Source of the DNA: Streptomyces vietnamensis
GTDB taxonomy: Bacteria; Actinomycetota; Actinomycetes; Streptomycetales; Streptomycetaceae
DNA length: 64,000 bases
Reading direction: 5' to 3'
NCBI RefSeq assembly: GCF_000830005.1
Contig: NZ_CP010407.1
Coordinates: forward strand, 1,116,001 to 1,180,000
This document shows positions 26,812-34,912 of this stretch, piece after piece (within the stretch, counting starts at the first letter, position 1; each line of letters begins with the position of its first letter). A model generated the notes under the pieces. That model was given only the letters and a program-made list of their open reading frames with translations, made no database searches and was not told the origin of the DNA. The position numbers and the translations under genes were made by a program.

Positions 26812-27315
26812 ATGTCCGCTCAGCCCGCTCAGCCCGCCGGCTCCTCCCCCGCCACCCACGTCATGAAGCCCGGCTGGTTCACGGTGAACATCTTCAACCG
26901 CGCCGTCGCCTGGATGACCCGCCGCGGCATCAGCGTCTGGGGCTCCCGCGTGCTCGCCGTCCGCGGCCGCAAGAGCGGCGAATGGCGCCGCACCCCCGTC
27001 AACCTGCTGACGGTGGGCGGCACCCAGTACCTCGTCGCCCCCCGCGGCCACGTCCAGTGGACCCACAACATGCGGGCCGCCGGCGGCGGGCAGCTGCACC
27101 TCGGCAAGCACGTCGAGGAGTTCACCGCCGTCGAGGTCGCCGACGACGACAAGCCCGCCCTGCTCCGCGCCTACCTCAAGCGCTGGAAGGCCGAGGTCGG
27201 CGTCTTCTTCGGCGGCGTCGGCCCCGACTCCTCCGAGCAGGAGCTGCGGGCCATCGCGCCCAAGCACCCCGTCTTCCGCATCACGACGACGGGCCCCGCC
27301 ACCCCGGCGGCGTGA
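26812..27315 (+). CDS. Deazaflavin (F420)-dependent nitroreductase/quinone reductase family (DUF385)
   Basis: 167 aa, with the AGGAGG ribosome site just ahead of the ATG. The fold is a split beta-barrel with the F420-binding pattern VLAVRGRKSGEWRRTPVNLL and YLVAPRGHVQWTHNMRAAG. Members reduce quinones or nitro-compounds using F420H2 in actinobacteria, e.g. mycobacterial Ddn. Substrate specificity is unknown. Expression is probably controlled by the divergent TetR. Confidence 0.87.
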   Translation: MSAQPAQPAGSSPATHVMKPGWFTVNIFNRAVAWMTRRGISVWGSRVLAVRGRKSGEWRRTPVNLLTVGGTQYLVAPRGHVQWTHNMRAAGGGQLHLGKHVEEFTAVEVADDDKPALLRAYLKRWKAEVGVFFGGVGPDSSEQELRAIAPKHPVFRITTTGPATPAA

Positions 27316-27402
27316 GCCGGCCGGGGCAGCGGAGCCCGTGCCGAAGCGATCGACCTGCCGGCCCGACCGACCCGATCGAAGTGATCGAACCGATCGGAAC
27401 CG

Positions 27403-28863
27403 TCAGACCTCTTCCGAGGCCTCCAGGGCCTTCGCACCCTCCTGCTCGGACGCCGCGCGCTCGCGCGGGCTGACGCCCCGCCCCGCCGGGCCGACACCGG
27501 CCGTGGTGTCCATGCGCTTGTCGAGGAGCTCCAGGGCCCGCCGCGCCATGCCGTTCGAGCGGACCATGCCACCGAGCGTGGCCGCGCCGCGGGTGATGTC
27601 GGCGAAGGCGTTCCAGGCCGGCCGCAGTCCCGTTATCGTCGCGTGCAGCAGTCCAGGACGCCGCTCGAAGACGGCGAGCATCCGCCGCCCGACCGCCATC
27701 TCGACCCCGAGCCCCGCCTTGATGGCGAAGGCGTAGTTCAGGGCCTGGCGCCGCGCGTCGACCGCGTCGTTCGACTCGGCGACCCGGACCGCCCACTCGC
27801 CCGCGAGACGGCCCGAGCGCAGCGCGTACGAGATGCCCTCGCGCGTCCACGGCTCCAGGAGACCGGCCGCGTCGCCGCAGACGAGGACCCGGCCGCGGGA
27901 GAGCGGCGAGTCGTCGGTGCGGCAGCGCGTCAGATGGCCGGAGGAGATCGTGGGCTCGAAGCCGGCGAGGCCGAGCCGGGCGACGAAGTCCTCCATGTAC
28001 CGCTTGGTGGCGGCGCCCTCGCCGCGCGCCGAGATGACGCCGACGGTCAGCGTGTCGCCCTTGGGGAACACCCAGCCGTAACTGCCGGGCATCGGACCCC
28101 AGTCGATGAGGACGCGGCCCTTCCAGTCCTCCGCCACGGACGGCGGGACGGGGATCTCCGCCTCGAGGCCCAGGTCGACCTGGCCGAGCTTCACCCCCAC
28201 ATGGGCTCCTATCCGGCTGGCGCTGCCGTCGGCACCGACGACCGCGCGCGCCAGGATCGTCTCGCCGTCGGCGAGGACGACGGCGACGGTCCGCCGGTCC
28301 GGCACGGCCGGGCCGTGCTGCTCCACCCGGGACACCGTGGCGCCGGTCCGCAGTTCGGCGCCGGCCTTCTGCGCGTGCTCGACGAGCTGCGCGTCGAACT
28401 CCGGACGGTTGATGAGCCCGAAGAGCATCCGGCGCGAGCGGCGGGTGCGGGCGAAGCGCCCGTCCAGGGAGAAGGTGACGGCGTGCACCCGGTCCTGGAG
28501 GGGCAGTTCGAAGCCCGGCGGGAGCGAGTCGCGGGAGGGGCCGATGATGCCGCCGCCGCAGGTCTTGTACCGGGGCAGCTCGGACTTCTCCAGGAGCAGC
28601 ACCCGGCGGCCCGCGACCGCCGCCGCGTAGGCCGCGGACGCGCCGGCCGGTCCGGCGCCGACGACCACGACGTCCCAGACGTCCGCCGACCCGTCGGCCG
28701 ACTCCTCGGCCGCCGGGGCCGGCGCCTCGTCCGACGCCTCGTCATCCGGGAGGTGCGCCGGCTCCGCCTCCGTGCTCCCGGCGGCGCCCTCGGCGGCCTC
28801 AGGAGTCGCGCCTCCGGGCTCGGTGTGCTCCGGACCGGCGTTCTCTGCGTGCTCGCTGCTCAC
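27403..28863 (-). CDS. Geranylgeranyl reductase-family FAD oxidoreductase
   Basis: 486 aa from GTG 28863 with AGGAG upstream. The first 65 residues are a low-complexity Glu/Ala tail, probably disordered. The FAD Rossmann motif VVVGAGPAGASAAYAAAVAG follows (about residues 64-83). The group signature is LPRYKTCGGGIIG, and the second FAD motif is VLVCGDAAGLLEPWTREGI. Family members hydrogenate isoprenoid chains, e.g. of lipids, menaquinone or carotenoids. The substrate is unknown. Confidence 0.88.
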   Translation of the reverse strand: MSSEHAENAGPEHTEPGGATPEAAEGAAGSTEAEPAHLPDDEASDEAPAPAAEESADGSADVWDVVVVGAGPAGASAAYAAAVAGRRVLLLEKSELPRYKTCGGGIIGPSRDSLPPGFELPLQDRVHAVTFSLDGRFARTRRSRRMLFGLINRPEFDAQLVEHAQKAGAELRTGATVSRVEQHGPAVPDRRTVAVVLADGETILARAVVGADGSASRIGAHVGVKLGQVDLGLEAEIPVPPSVAEDWKGRVLIDWGPMPGSYGWVFPKGDTLTVGVISARGEGAATKRYMEDFVARLGLAGFEPTISSGHLTRCRTDDSPLSRGRVLVCGDAAGLLEPWTREGISYALRSGRLAGEWAVRVAESNDAVDARRQALNYAFAIKAGLGVEMAVGRRMLAVFERRPGLLHATITGLRPAWNAFADITRGAATLGGMVRSNGMARRALELLDKRMDTTAGVGPAGRGVSPRERAASEQEGAKALEASEEV

Positions 28864-28907
28864 GTGTGCTTCTGCTCCTGATCCGACCGGTGGTCTGCTC
28901 CTGACGC

Positions 28908-28945
28908 ATCCTACGGCGCGGTAGCCAGGGGGCCGCCCGTAGGAT
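28908..28945. promoter_or_regulatory. Symmetric divergent -10 elements
   Basis: ATCCTACGG (28908-28916) and CCGTAGGAT (28937-28945) are perfect inverted 9-bp arms. Each contains a TAGGAT-type -10 element, one for the leftward reductase gene and one for the rightward dipeptidase gene. No clear -35 boxes were found. A shared regulator site is also possible. Confidence 0.35.
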
Positions 28946-29025
28946 CGACGGTGCGTTCGGCGTACCACGACATACGACGAACGCCGTCCTCACGTCGTAA
29001 CGTCGCACCCATCAGGAGCGTGCCC

Positions 29026-30390
29026 ATGACCTCGAATCCGATCGCCGAGACCGTCCGGTCACTGATGCCCCGGGCCAAGGCCGAGCTCACGGAGCTCGTG
29101 GCCTTCGAGTCGGTGGCGGACGAGGCCGTGGCGCCCCGCAGCGAGTGCGAGGCCGCGGCGAACTGGGTCGCGGACGCCCTGCGCGCCGAGGACTTCCAGG
29201 ACGTGGCGCTGCTCGACACCCCCGACGGCTCGCAGGCCGTGTACGGCATCCTGCCCGGCCCGGCCGGCGCGCCGACCGTCCTGCTGTACGCGCACTACGA
29301 CGTGCAGCCGAAGCTGGACGAGTCCGTGTGGCTCTCCCCGCCGTTCGAGCTGACCGAGCGGGACGGCCGCTGGTACGGGCGCGGCACCGCCGACTGCAAG
29401 GGCGGCTTCATCATGCACCTGCTCGCGCTGCGCGCCCTCAAGGCGAACGGCGGCGTGCCGGTGACGGTCAAGGTCATCGTCGAGGGCTCGGAGGAGCAGG
29501 GCACCGGCGGTCTGGAGCGGTACGCGGAGCAGCACCCCGAGCTGCTCACGGCCGACGCCATCGTGATCGGCGACGCGGGCAACTTCCGCGTGGGCCTGCC
29601 GACCGTGACCGCGACCCTGCGCGGCATGACGATGATCCGGGTCACGATCGACACCCTGGAGGGCAATCTGCACTCCGGTCAGTTCGGCGGCGCCGCGCCC
29701 GACGCGCTGGCCGCGCTGATCCGCGTCCTGGACTCGCTGCGCGGCCCGGACGGCTCCACCGTCATCGACGGCCTCGCGAGCGACCAGGTGTGGGAGGGCC
29801 TCCAGTACCCGGAGGAGGACTTCCGCCAGGACGCCAAGGTCCTGTCCGGCGTGTCCCTGCCGGGCGCCGGCACCGTCGCCGACCGGATCTGGGCGCGCCC
29901 CGCGGTCACGGTCATCGGCATCGACGCCCACCCGGTGGCCGGCGCGACCCCGTCGGTCCCGAAGTCGGCCCGTGCGCAGATCAGCCTGCGGGTGCCGCCG
30001 GGCGAGGACGCGGCCGAGGTGACGAAGCTGCTCTTCGCGCACATCGAGAAGCACACCCCGTGGGACGCCCGGGTGTCCCTGGAGCAGGTCGGCCAGGGCC
30101 AGCCGTTCCAGGCGGACACCTCCAGCCCGGCGTACGCGTCGATGGCCGAGGCGATGCGGATCGCGTACCCCGGTGAGGAGATGCAGACGGCGGGCATGGG
30201 CGGCTCGATCCCGCTGTGCAACACGCTGGCCTCGCTCTACCCGGAGTCGGAGATCCTGCTGATCGGTCTGAGCGAGCCGGAGGCGCAGATCCACGCGCCG
30301 AACGAGTCCGTCTCGCCGGAGGAGCTGGAGCGGCTGTCGGTGGCCGAGGCGCACTTCCTCGTCAACTACGCCCGCTCGAAGCAGGGCTGA
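29026..30390 (+). CDS. M20 family metallo-dipeptidase
   Basis: 454 aa from ATG 29026, with CAGGAG 7 nt upstream. Metal-binding motifs of the M20 zinc fold: VLLYAHYDVQP, the bridging Asp in WYGRGTADCKGG, the catalytic Glu pair in VEGSEEQGTGG, and the C-terminal His in AQIHAPNES. The dimerisation domain lies in the centre (about residues 195-350). It is probably a cytoplasmic dipeptidase with broad specificity. The gene stands alone, divergent from the reductase and followed by repeats. Confidence 0.93.
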   Translation: MTSNPIAETVRSLMPRAKAELTELVAFESVADEAVAPRSECEAAANWVADALRAEDFQDVALLDTPDGSQAVYGILPGPAGAPTVLLYAHYDVQPKLDESVWLSPPFELTERDGRWYGRGTADCKGGFIMHLLALRALKANGGVPVTVKVIVEGSEEQGTGGLERYAEQHPELLTADAIVIGDAGNFRVGLPTVTATLRGMTMIRVTIDTLEGNLHSGQFGGAAPDALAALIRVLDSLRGPDGSTVIDGLASDQVWEGLQYPEEDFRQDAKVLSGVSLPGAGTVADRIWARPAVTVIGIDAHPVAGATPSVPKSARAQISLRVPPGEDAAEVTKLLFAHIEKHTPWDARVSLEQVGQGQPFQADTSSPAYASMAEAMRIAYPGEEMQTAGMGGSIPLCNTLASLYPESEILLIGLSEPEAQIHAPNESVSPEELERLSVAEAHFLVNYARSKQG

Positions 30391-30401
30391 CGGCGAATCG
30401 G

Positions 30402-30451
30402 TTCAGCGCTGGGTTTCAGCGCTGGGTTTCAGCGCTCGGCGAAGCTCGCCG
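30402..30451. repeat. 13-bp tandem repeats followed by a small hairpin
   Basis: GGGTTTCAGCGCT is repeated in tandem (30411-30423 and 30424-30436), with a partial copy before it. A hairpin CGGCGA-agc-TCGCCG at 30437-30451 follows. Together they fill the gap between the dipeptidase and MBL genes; the hairpin may serve as a weak terminator. Confidence 0.6.
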
Positions 30452-30500
30452 AGAGCGTAGAAGCATACGGCGGACCTGCGCGGATGCGTAGGTTCGCCGT

Positions 30501-31193
30501 ATGGCATCCATCGAACTGTCCCGGATCACCCCTCGACTGCACCTCCTCGACTTCTCCATCGGCCAGGCCTATCTGTGGCAGGACGAGGAGGAGCTGACCC
30601 TGATCGACGCCGGCTGGGCCGGCACGGCGGACGGCATCGACGCGGCCATACGGTCGGCCGGCCTGGCCCCGGACCGGCTGCGCCGGATCGTGCTGACCCA
30701 CTGTCACCGGGACCACGTGGGCTCGGCCCAGGAGCTGGCGGACCGGCACGGCGCCGAGACCCTCGCGCACCGGCTCGACGCTCCGGTGATCCGGGGCGAG
30801 GCCCCGGTCCCGGAGCCCGACCTCCTGGACTGGGAGCGCCCCCTCTTCGCGCACGGTCTGAGCACGCCCGAGGCGCCGCCGACCCGGGTCGACCGGGAGG
30901 TCGAGGACGGCGAGGAGCTGGGCTTCGGCGACGGCGCCGTGGTGGTGCACACCCCTGGCCACACCCCCGGCTCGATCGCCGTCCACCTGCCGCGCCACGG
31001 CGTGCTGTTCGCCGGGGACACGGTGGCGTCGGTGCAGGGCGTGACGTTCGGCGTGTTCCATGTCGACCGCGCGCTCGCCCTGGACTCGATGCGGGCGCTC
31101 GCGAAGCTCGCCCCCTCGGTGCTGTGCTGCGGGCACGGGGCACCGGTGACCACGGACACGGCGGCCCAGCTCACGGCGGCGGCCCGGCAGTAA
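30501..31193 (+). CDS. MBL-fold metallo-hydrolase
   Basis: 230 aa. The zinc motif is LTHCHRDHVG (HxHxDH) at about residues 66-75. Further metal ligands are the His in VVVHTPGHTPGS, the Asp in VLFAGDTVA, and the C-terminal His in LCCGHGAPVT. The size and motif order fit the glyoxalase II/hydroxyacylglutathione hydrolase-like group, but the substrate is not defined. It stands alone, followed at 5 bp by a convergent gene. Confidence 0.9.
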   Translation: MASIELSRITPRLHLLDFSIGQAYLWQDEEELTLIDAGWAGTADGIDAAIRSAGLAPDRLRRIVLTHCHRDHVGSAQELADRHGAETLAHRLDAPVIRGEAPVPEPDLLDWERPLFAHGLSTPEAPPTRVDREVEDGEELGFGDGAVVVHTPGHTPGSIAVHLPRHGVLFAGDTVASVQGVTFGVFHVDRALALDSMRALAKLAPSVLCCGHGAPVTTDTAAQLTAAARQ

Positions 31194-31197
31194 GGGG

Positions 31198-32232
31198 TCA
31201 GCCCACCGGGACGCCCGCCTCCAGGTTGAGGACCGTGCCGCGTTCGCGGGCGCGCAGGGCCCAGCGGAGGCGGCGGTAGCGGACGGGGGGCAGCAGCTCC
31301 GCGGCCTCCTCCTCGGTGACGAACCGCCAGCCGCGGAGTTCGGCGCCGGGCAGGTGGAGGCGCGCGGTGTCGGCGGCGCGGAGGGTGCCGCCGTCGAAGA
31401 GGAGGCGGAGCCCGCCGTAGCCGGGGGGCTTGGGGCGTTCCCAGTCGACGAGCAACAGGCGGGGTACGGCGTCGAGTTCGAGGCCGATCTCCTCGGCTAC
31501 CTCGCGCATGCCGGCCCGGGCCGGGGGTTCGCCGGGCTCGACGACGCCGCCGGGGAACTCCCAGCCGGGCTTGTAGGTGGGGTCGACGAGCAGGAAGCGG
31601 TCCTGCTCGTCGAAGAGCAGGACGCCGGCGGCGAGGGTCTCGCCGGTCGGTTCGGGCGTCTGGACGATGCCGCAGGGCGCGACCTGCCCGGCCAGGACCG
31701 CGTCGGCGACGGCCCGGGCGGCCTCGGCCGCGGTGAGCGCCGAGGTGTCGAGCGTGTACGCGTCGGCGGCGAGCCAGTCGAGGGCGGCGCGGTACGGCGG
31801 CAGGTGCTGGTGGCACCACTCCCGTACGCGGGCGTCGACCTCGGGGTCGCCGTACTCCGAGCGGCCGTCGATCCGCGCCCGCAGGATCGTTTCCTCCGGG
31901 GCGAGCAGCACATGGCGCACGTCGATGCGGCGGGCGGCGAGCCCGCCGAAGATCTCGTCCCGGTACTCCTGGCGGAGCAGGGTCATCGGGACGACGAGGA
32001 CGCCGCCCACCTCGGCGAGCAGGGCGGCGGCGGTGTCGACGACCAGTCGGCGCCAGATCGGCAGGTCCTGGTAGTCCTCGACCTCGGCGAGTCGCTTGGC
32101 CGGGAGGAGCCGGCGCAGTCCCCCGCCGGTGACCTCGGGGTCGTACAGGGTGCTGCTCGGGATCAGATCGACCAGCTCGCGCGCGGTGCTGGACTTTCCC
32201 GCGCCGAACGTCCCGTTGATCCAGACGATCAC
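31198..32232 (-). CDS. P-loop kinase-like ATPase fused to a Nudix hydrolase
   Basis: 344 aa from GTG 32232, preceded by GGGGGA. Residues 1-175 are an AAA_33/shikimate-kinase-like P-loop domain: Walker A GTFGAGKSS near the N-terminus, an acidic segment at VVPMTLL, and the lid-like helix LRARIDGRSEYG. From about residue 185 a Nudix domain follows, with box residues G-x5-E-x7-RE-V-x-EE-x-G in GGVVEPGEPPARAG and REVAEEIGLEL. A kinase plus a pyrophosphohydrolase on one chain suggests linked phosphorylation and clean-up of a nucleotide or related metabolite, but no substrate is known. Confidence 0.86.
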   Translation of the reverse strand: MIVWINGTFGAGKSSTARELVDLIPSSTLYDPEVTGGGLRRLLPAKRLAEVEDYQDLPIWRRLVVDTAAALLAEVGGVLVVPMTLLRQEYRDEIFGGLAARRIDVRHVLLAPEETILRARIDGRSEYGDPEVDARVREWCHQHLPPYRAALDWLAADAYTLDTSALTAAEAARAVADAVLAGQVAPCGIVQTPEPTGETLAAGVLLFDEQDRFLLVDPTYKPGWEFPGGVVEPGEPPARAGMREVAEEIGLELDAVPRLLLVDWERPKPPGYGGLRLLFDGGTLRAADTARLHLPGAELRGWRFVTEEEAAELLPPVRYRRLRWALRARERGTVLNLEAGVPVG

Positions 32233-32369
32233 GATTTCCCCCTCATCGATAGCCCCCAGTGGCTTGCCCGCAACACCCTGCCACGGAAACCACGAACACA
32301 TGTCTCGGCATGTGCGTGACACTTCCGGGCGGCCGTCGTTGAGAACGGCGAGCACGAGGGGGTACGGAG

Positions 32370-32549
32370 ATGAGTCGTACGGTTCTCGAACGGTTTCCGG
32401 CCGGCGGCCCGCGGGGCAGCTGGCCGGCGGAGGAGTTCGCCGGAGCGCGGCGCGAGGAGGGGGTGCCGGCCCGGGTCGTGATGGACCTGGAGTCCGACGC
32501 GTTCCTGGTGATCGTCGAACAGCGGGCGCCGGAGCGGGTACGGGAGTGA
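32370..32549 (+). CDS. Small conserved protein, 59 aa
   Basis: ATG 32370 with GGAG just upstream gives a 59-residue protein ending at a TGA (32547-32549). It starts MSRTVLERFPAGGPRGSWP, has AEEFAGARREEGVPARVVMD and ends near FLVIVEQ. It has the make-up of a small soluble Streptomyces protein with an Arg/Glu helix and a C-terminal strand. No named domain. It is divergent from the Nudix gene. Confidence 0.55.
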   Translation: MSRTVLERFPAGGPRGSWPAEEFAGARREEGVPARVVMDLESDAFLVIVEQRAPERVRE

Positions 32550-32670
32550 GCGCCGGCCCGGAGCGCGTACGGGAGCGGGGGCCGGGCCCGGAGCGAGTGC
32601 GGGAGCGGGGGCCGACCCGGGGCGGGTGAGCGGGGCGGTCGGGTGAGCGGGGCGGCGCCCGCGCCCGTGG

Positions 32671-32760
32671 CCCCTCGGCCGGTAGCCCCTCGGCCGGTGA
32701 TGCCTCGGCCGGTGATGCCTCGGCCGGTGGTGCCTCAGCCCGTGGCCCCTCAGCCCGTGG
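32671..32760. repeat. Six 15-bp tandem repeats at the end of the ROK kinase gene
   Basis: Six units of the pattern YNCCTCRGCCSGTNR run from 32671 to 32760. They cover the last codons and stop of the leftward ROK kinase gene (stop at 32750) and the intergenic space. Copy number probably varies between strains. Bases 32550-32670 also hold looser Gly/Arg-coding repeats and no gene. Confidence 0.8.
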
Positions 32761-33706
32761 CTCCCGCCCCTGGCGGCATCGCCGCCGCCGCGGCGCCGAG
32801 GAGGCCCGCGTCCGTGCCCGTGGCGGCGGGGACGACCGTCAGGTTCCGGACGAAGGAGAGCCTGGCGTACGTGTCGAGGCTGCGCCGGAGCGGGGCGAAG
32901 AGGGCCTCGCCGGCGCCCGCCACCCCGCCGCCGACGACCGCGAGGTCGATCTCGACGAGCGCCGCGGTGGCGGCGATGCCCGCCGCGAGCGCCTGGGCCG
33001 CGCGCTCGAACGCGGCGACGGCGATCGGGTCCCCGGCCTGCGCGGCGGCGGCCACGGCGGCGGCGGAGACGTCGCCGTCGGGCCCCGGCCGCCAGCCGTT
33101 CTCCAGGGCTCGGCGGGCGAGGGGCGGGCCGGCGGCGATGCGCTCGACGCAGCCGCGCCCGCCGCAGGCGCAGGGCTCGCCGTCCAGGTCCACCGGGACG
33201 TGACCGATGTGCCCGGCGTTGCCGGTAGGGCCCGGGTGGATCCGGCCGTCGAGGACGAGACCGCCGCCGACACCCGTGGAGACCACGAGGCACAGGGCGT
33301 TGGCGTGGCCCCGGGCGGCCCCGAGCCAGTGTTCGGCGGCCGTCATGGCGACGCCGTCGCCGACGAGGGTGACCGGGCGGCCGCCCGTGGCCCGGCGGAC
33401 CCGTTCGACGAGCGGGTAGTCGCGCCAGCCGGGCACGTTCACCGGGCTGACGGTCCCTAGGGAGGCGTCGACCGGGCCCGCGCTGCCGATCCCGACGGCC
33501 CCGACGGTCTCCCACAGCGGGGAGGCAGCGAGGTCGGCGAGGACCGCCTCGACCGCCGCCATCACCGTCTCGCCGCCCTCACGCGCGGGCGTGGGCCGCC
33601 GCGACCGGACGCGGACGCGGCCCTCGCCGTCGACCAGGGCGCCGGCGATCTTGGTCCCTCCGATGTCGAGGGCGGCGACGAGGCCCGTGGCGGGGTCGAT
33701 GGGCAT
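32750..33706 (-). CDS. ROK family sugar kinase (glucokinase or GlcNAc/ManNAc kinase type)
   Basis: 318 aa from ATG 33706. The ATP-binding site is LDIGGTKIAGALVDGEG, and the catalytic region includes VNVPGWRDYP and VGDGVAMTAAEH. STGVGGGLVLDGRIH and the zinc motif CACGGRGCVE follow. No HTH is present, so it is an enzyme rather than a repressor. It is divergent from a LacI-type regulator, with a 12-bp palindrome between, which suggests sugar-responsive control of a small catabolic unit. The exact sugar is unknown. Confidence 0.9.
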   Translation of the reverse strand: MPIDPATGLVAALDIGGTKIAGALVDGEGRVRVRSRRPTPAREGGETVMAAVEAVLADLAASPLWETVGAVGIGSAGPVDASLGTVSPVNVPGWRDYPLVERVRRATGGRPVTLVGDGVAMTAAEHWLGAARGHANALCLVVSTGVGGGLVLDGRIHPGPTGNAGHIGHVPVDLDGEPCACGGRGCVERIAAGPPLARRALENGWRPGPDGDVSAAAVAAAAQAGDPIAVAAFERAAQALAAGIAATAALVEIDLAVVGGGVAGAGEALFAPLRRSLDTYARLSFVRNLTVVPAATGTDAGLLGAAAAAMPPGAGATG

Positions 33707-33771
33707 GGGCGCGGGGTCTCCAGTCGGCGGCCGGGAGCGGGAGGTCGTTCCGTACAGTCTCACCCGCTCCT

Positions 33772-33783
33772 GACAACGTTGTC
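33772..33783. promoter_or_regulatory. LacI-type operator between ROK kinase and LacI genes
   Basis: GACAACGTTGTC is a perfect 12-bp palindrome with a central CG, the hallmark of many LacI/GalR operators. It lies 66 bp before the kinase start and 57 bp before the lacI start, so it can regulate both. Inference from family knowledge. Confidence 0.65.
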
Positions 33784-33839
33784 CAGGCCCTATGCTCGAA
33801 CCGAGATCGACTCGTCACGCTCGGGAGGAACCGCACATC

Positions 33840-34874
33840 GTGGCCGACATCGCCCGCCGCACCGAGCCCCGCTACGGCACCCGGCCCACGATGAAGGACG
33901 TCGCCGCCCGGGCGGGCGTCGGCCTCAAGACGGTGTCCCGGGTCGTCAACGGCGAGGCGGGCGTCACCCCGGACACCGAGCGCCGGGTGCGGGAGGCCAT
34001 CGAGGCCCTCGGCTTCCGCCGCAACGACAGCGCGCGGGTCCTGCGCAAGGGCAGGACGGCGACCGTCGGCCTCGTCCTGGAGGATCTCGCCGACCCCTTC
34101 TACGGGCCGCTCAGCCGGGCGGTCGAGGAGGTCGCGCGGGCGCACGGGGCCCTGCTGTTCAACGGCTCGAGCGCCGAGGACCCGGAGCGGGAGCAGGAGT
34201 TGGCGCTCGCGCTCTGCGCACGCCGGGTCGACGGCCTCATCGTGATCCCCGCCGGTGACGACCACCGGTATCTGGAACCCGAGATGAGGGCGGGGGTCGC
34301 CACGGTCTTCGTCGACCGGCCCGCCGGACGGATCGACGCCGACGCCGTCCTCTCCGACAGCTTCGGCGGGGCACGCGCGGGCGTGGCCCATCTGATCGCG
34401 CACGGCCACCGCCGGATCGGCTTCATCGGCGACCGCCCCCGCATCCACACGGCGGCCGAGCGGCTGCGCGGCTACCGTGCGGCGATGACGGACGCGGGCC
34501 TTCCGGTCCGGGACGCCTGGGTCTCCCTCGGGTCCACCGACCCGGAGCGGGTGAGCACGGCGGTACGGGAGATGCTGGCGGCGCCGGAGCCCGTGACGGC
34601 CCTGTTCTCGGGGAACAACCGGGTCACCGTGACCGTGGTCCGGGCCCTCGCCCGGCACGGCCGGCCCGTCGCCCTGGTCGGCTTCGACGACATCGAACTG
34701 GCCGATCTGCTCGGGGTCACGGTCGTCGCCCAGGACGCCGCCGCGCTCGGCCGAACGGCGGCGGAGCGCCTCTTCCGGCGCCTCGACGGGACCGACGAGG
34801 CGCCGGAGCGACTGGTGCTCGGCACGACGCTGATCGCCCGTGGATCGGGCGAGATCGCACCGCCGGCCACCTGA
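33840..34874 (+). CDS. LacI family transcriptional regulator
   Basis: 344 aa from GTG 33840, with GGGAGGAA 9 nt upstream. The HTH is MKDVAARAGVGLKTVSRVVN, with the hinge helix at DSARVLRKGRT. A periplasmic-binding-like sensor follows: GLVLEDLADPFYGPL, the SNDxxA-like SGNNRV, and GFDDIELADLLG. It probably represses the divergent ROK kinase through the palindrome at 33772 and responds to a sugar. Confidence 0.93.
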   Translation: MADIARRTEPRYGTRPTMKDVAARAGVGLKTVSRVVNGEAGVTPDTERRVREAIEALGFRRNDSARVLRKGRTATVGLVLEDLADPFYGPLSRAVEEVARAHGALLFNGSSAEDPEREQELALALCARRVDGLIVIPAGDDHRYLEPEMRAGVATVFVDRPAGRIDADAVLSDSFGGARAGVAHLIAHGHRRIGFIGDRPRIHTAAERLRGYRAAMTDAGLPVRDAWVSLGSTDPERVSTAVREMLAAPEPVTALFSGNNRVTVTVVRALARHGRPVALVGFDDIELADLLGVTVVAQDAAALGRTAAERLFRRLDGTDEAPERLVLGTTLIARGSGEIAPPAT

Positions 34875-34912
34875 GGCCCGTCGCCCGGCAGAGCTGCTCG
34901 GCAGAGCCTGCT

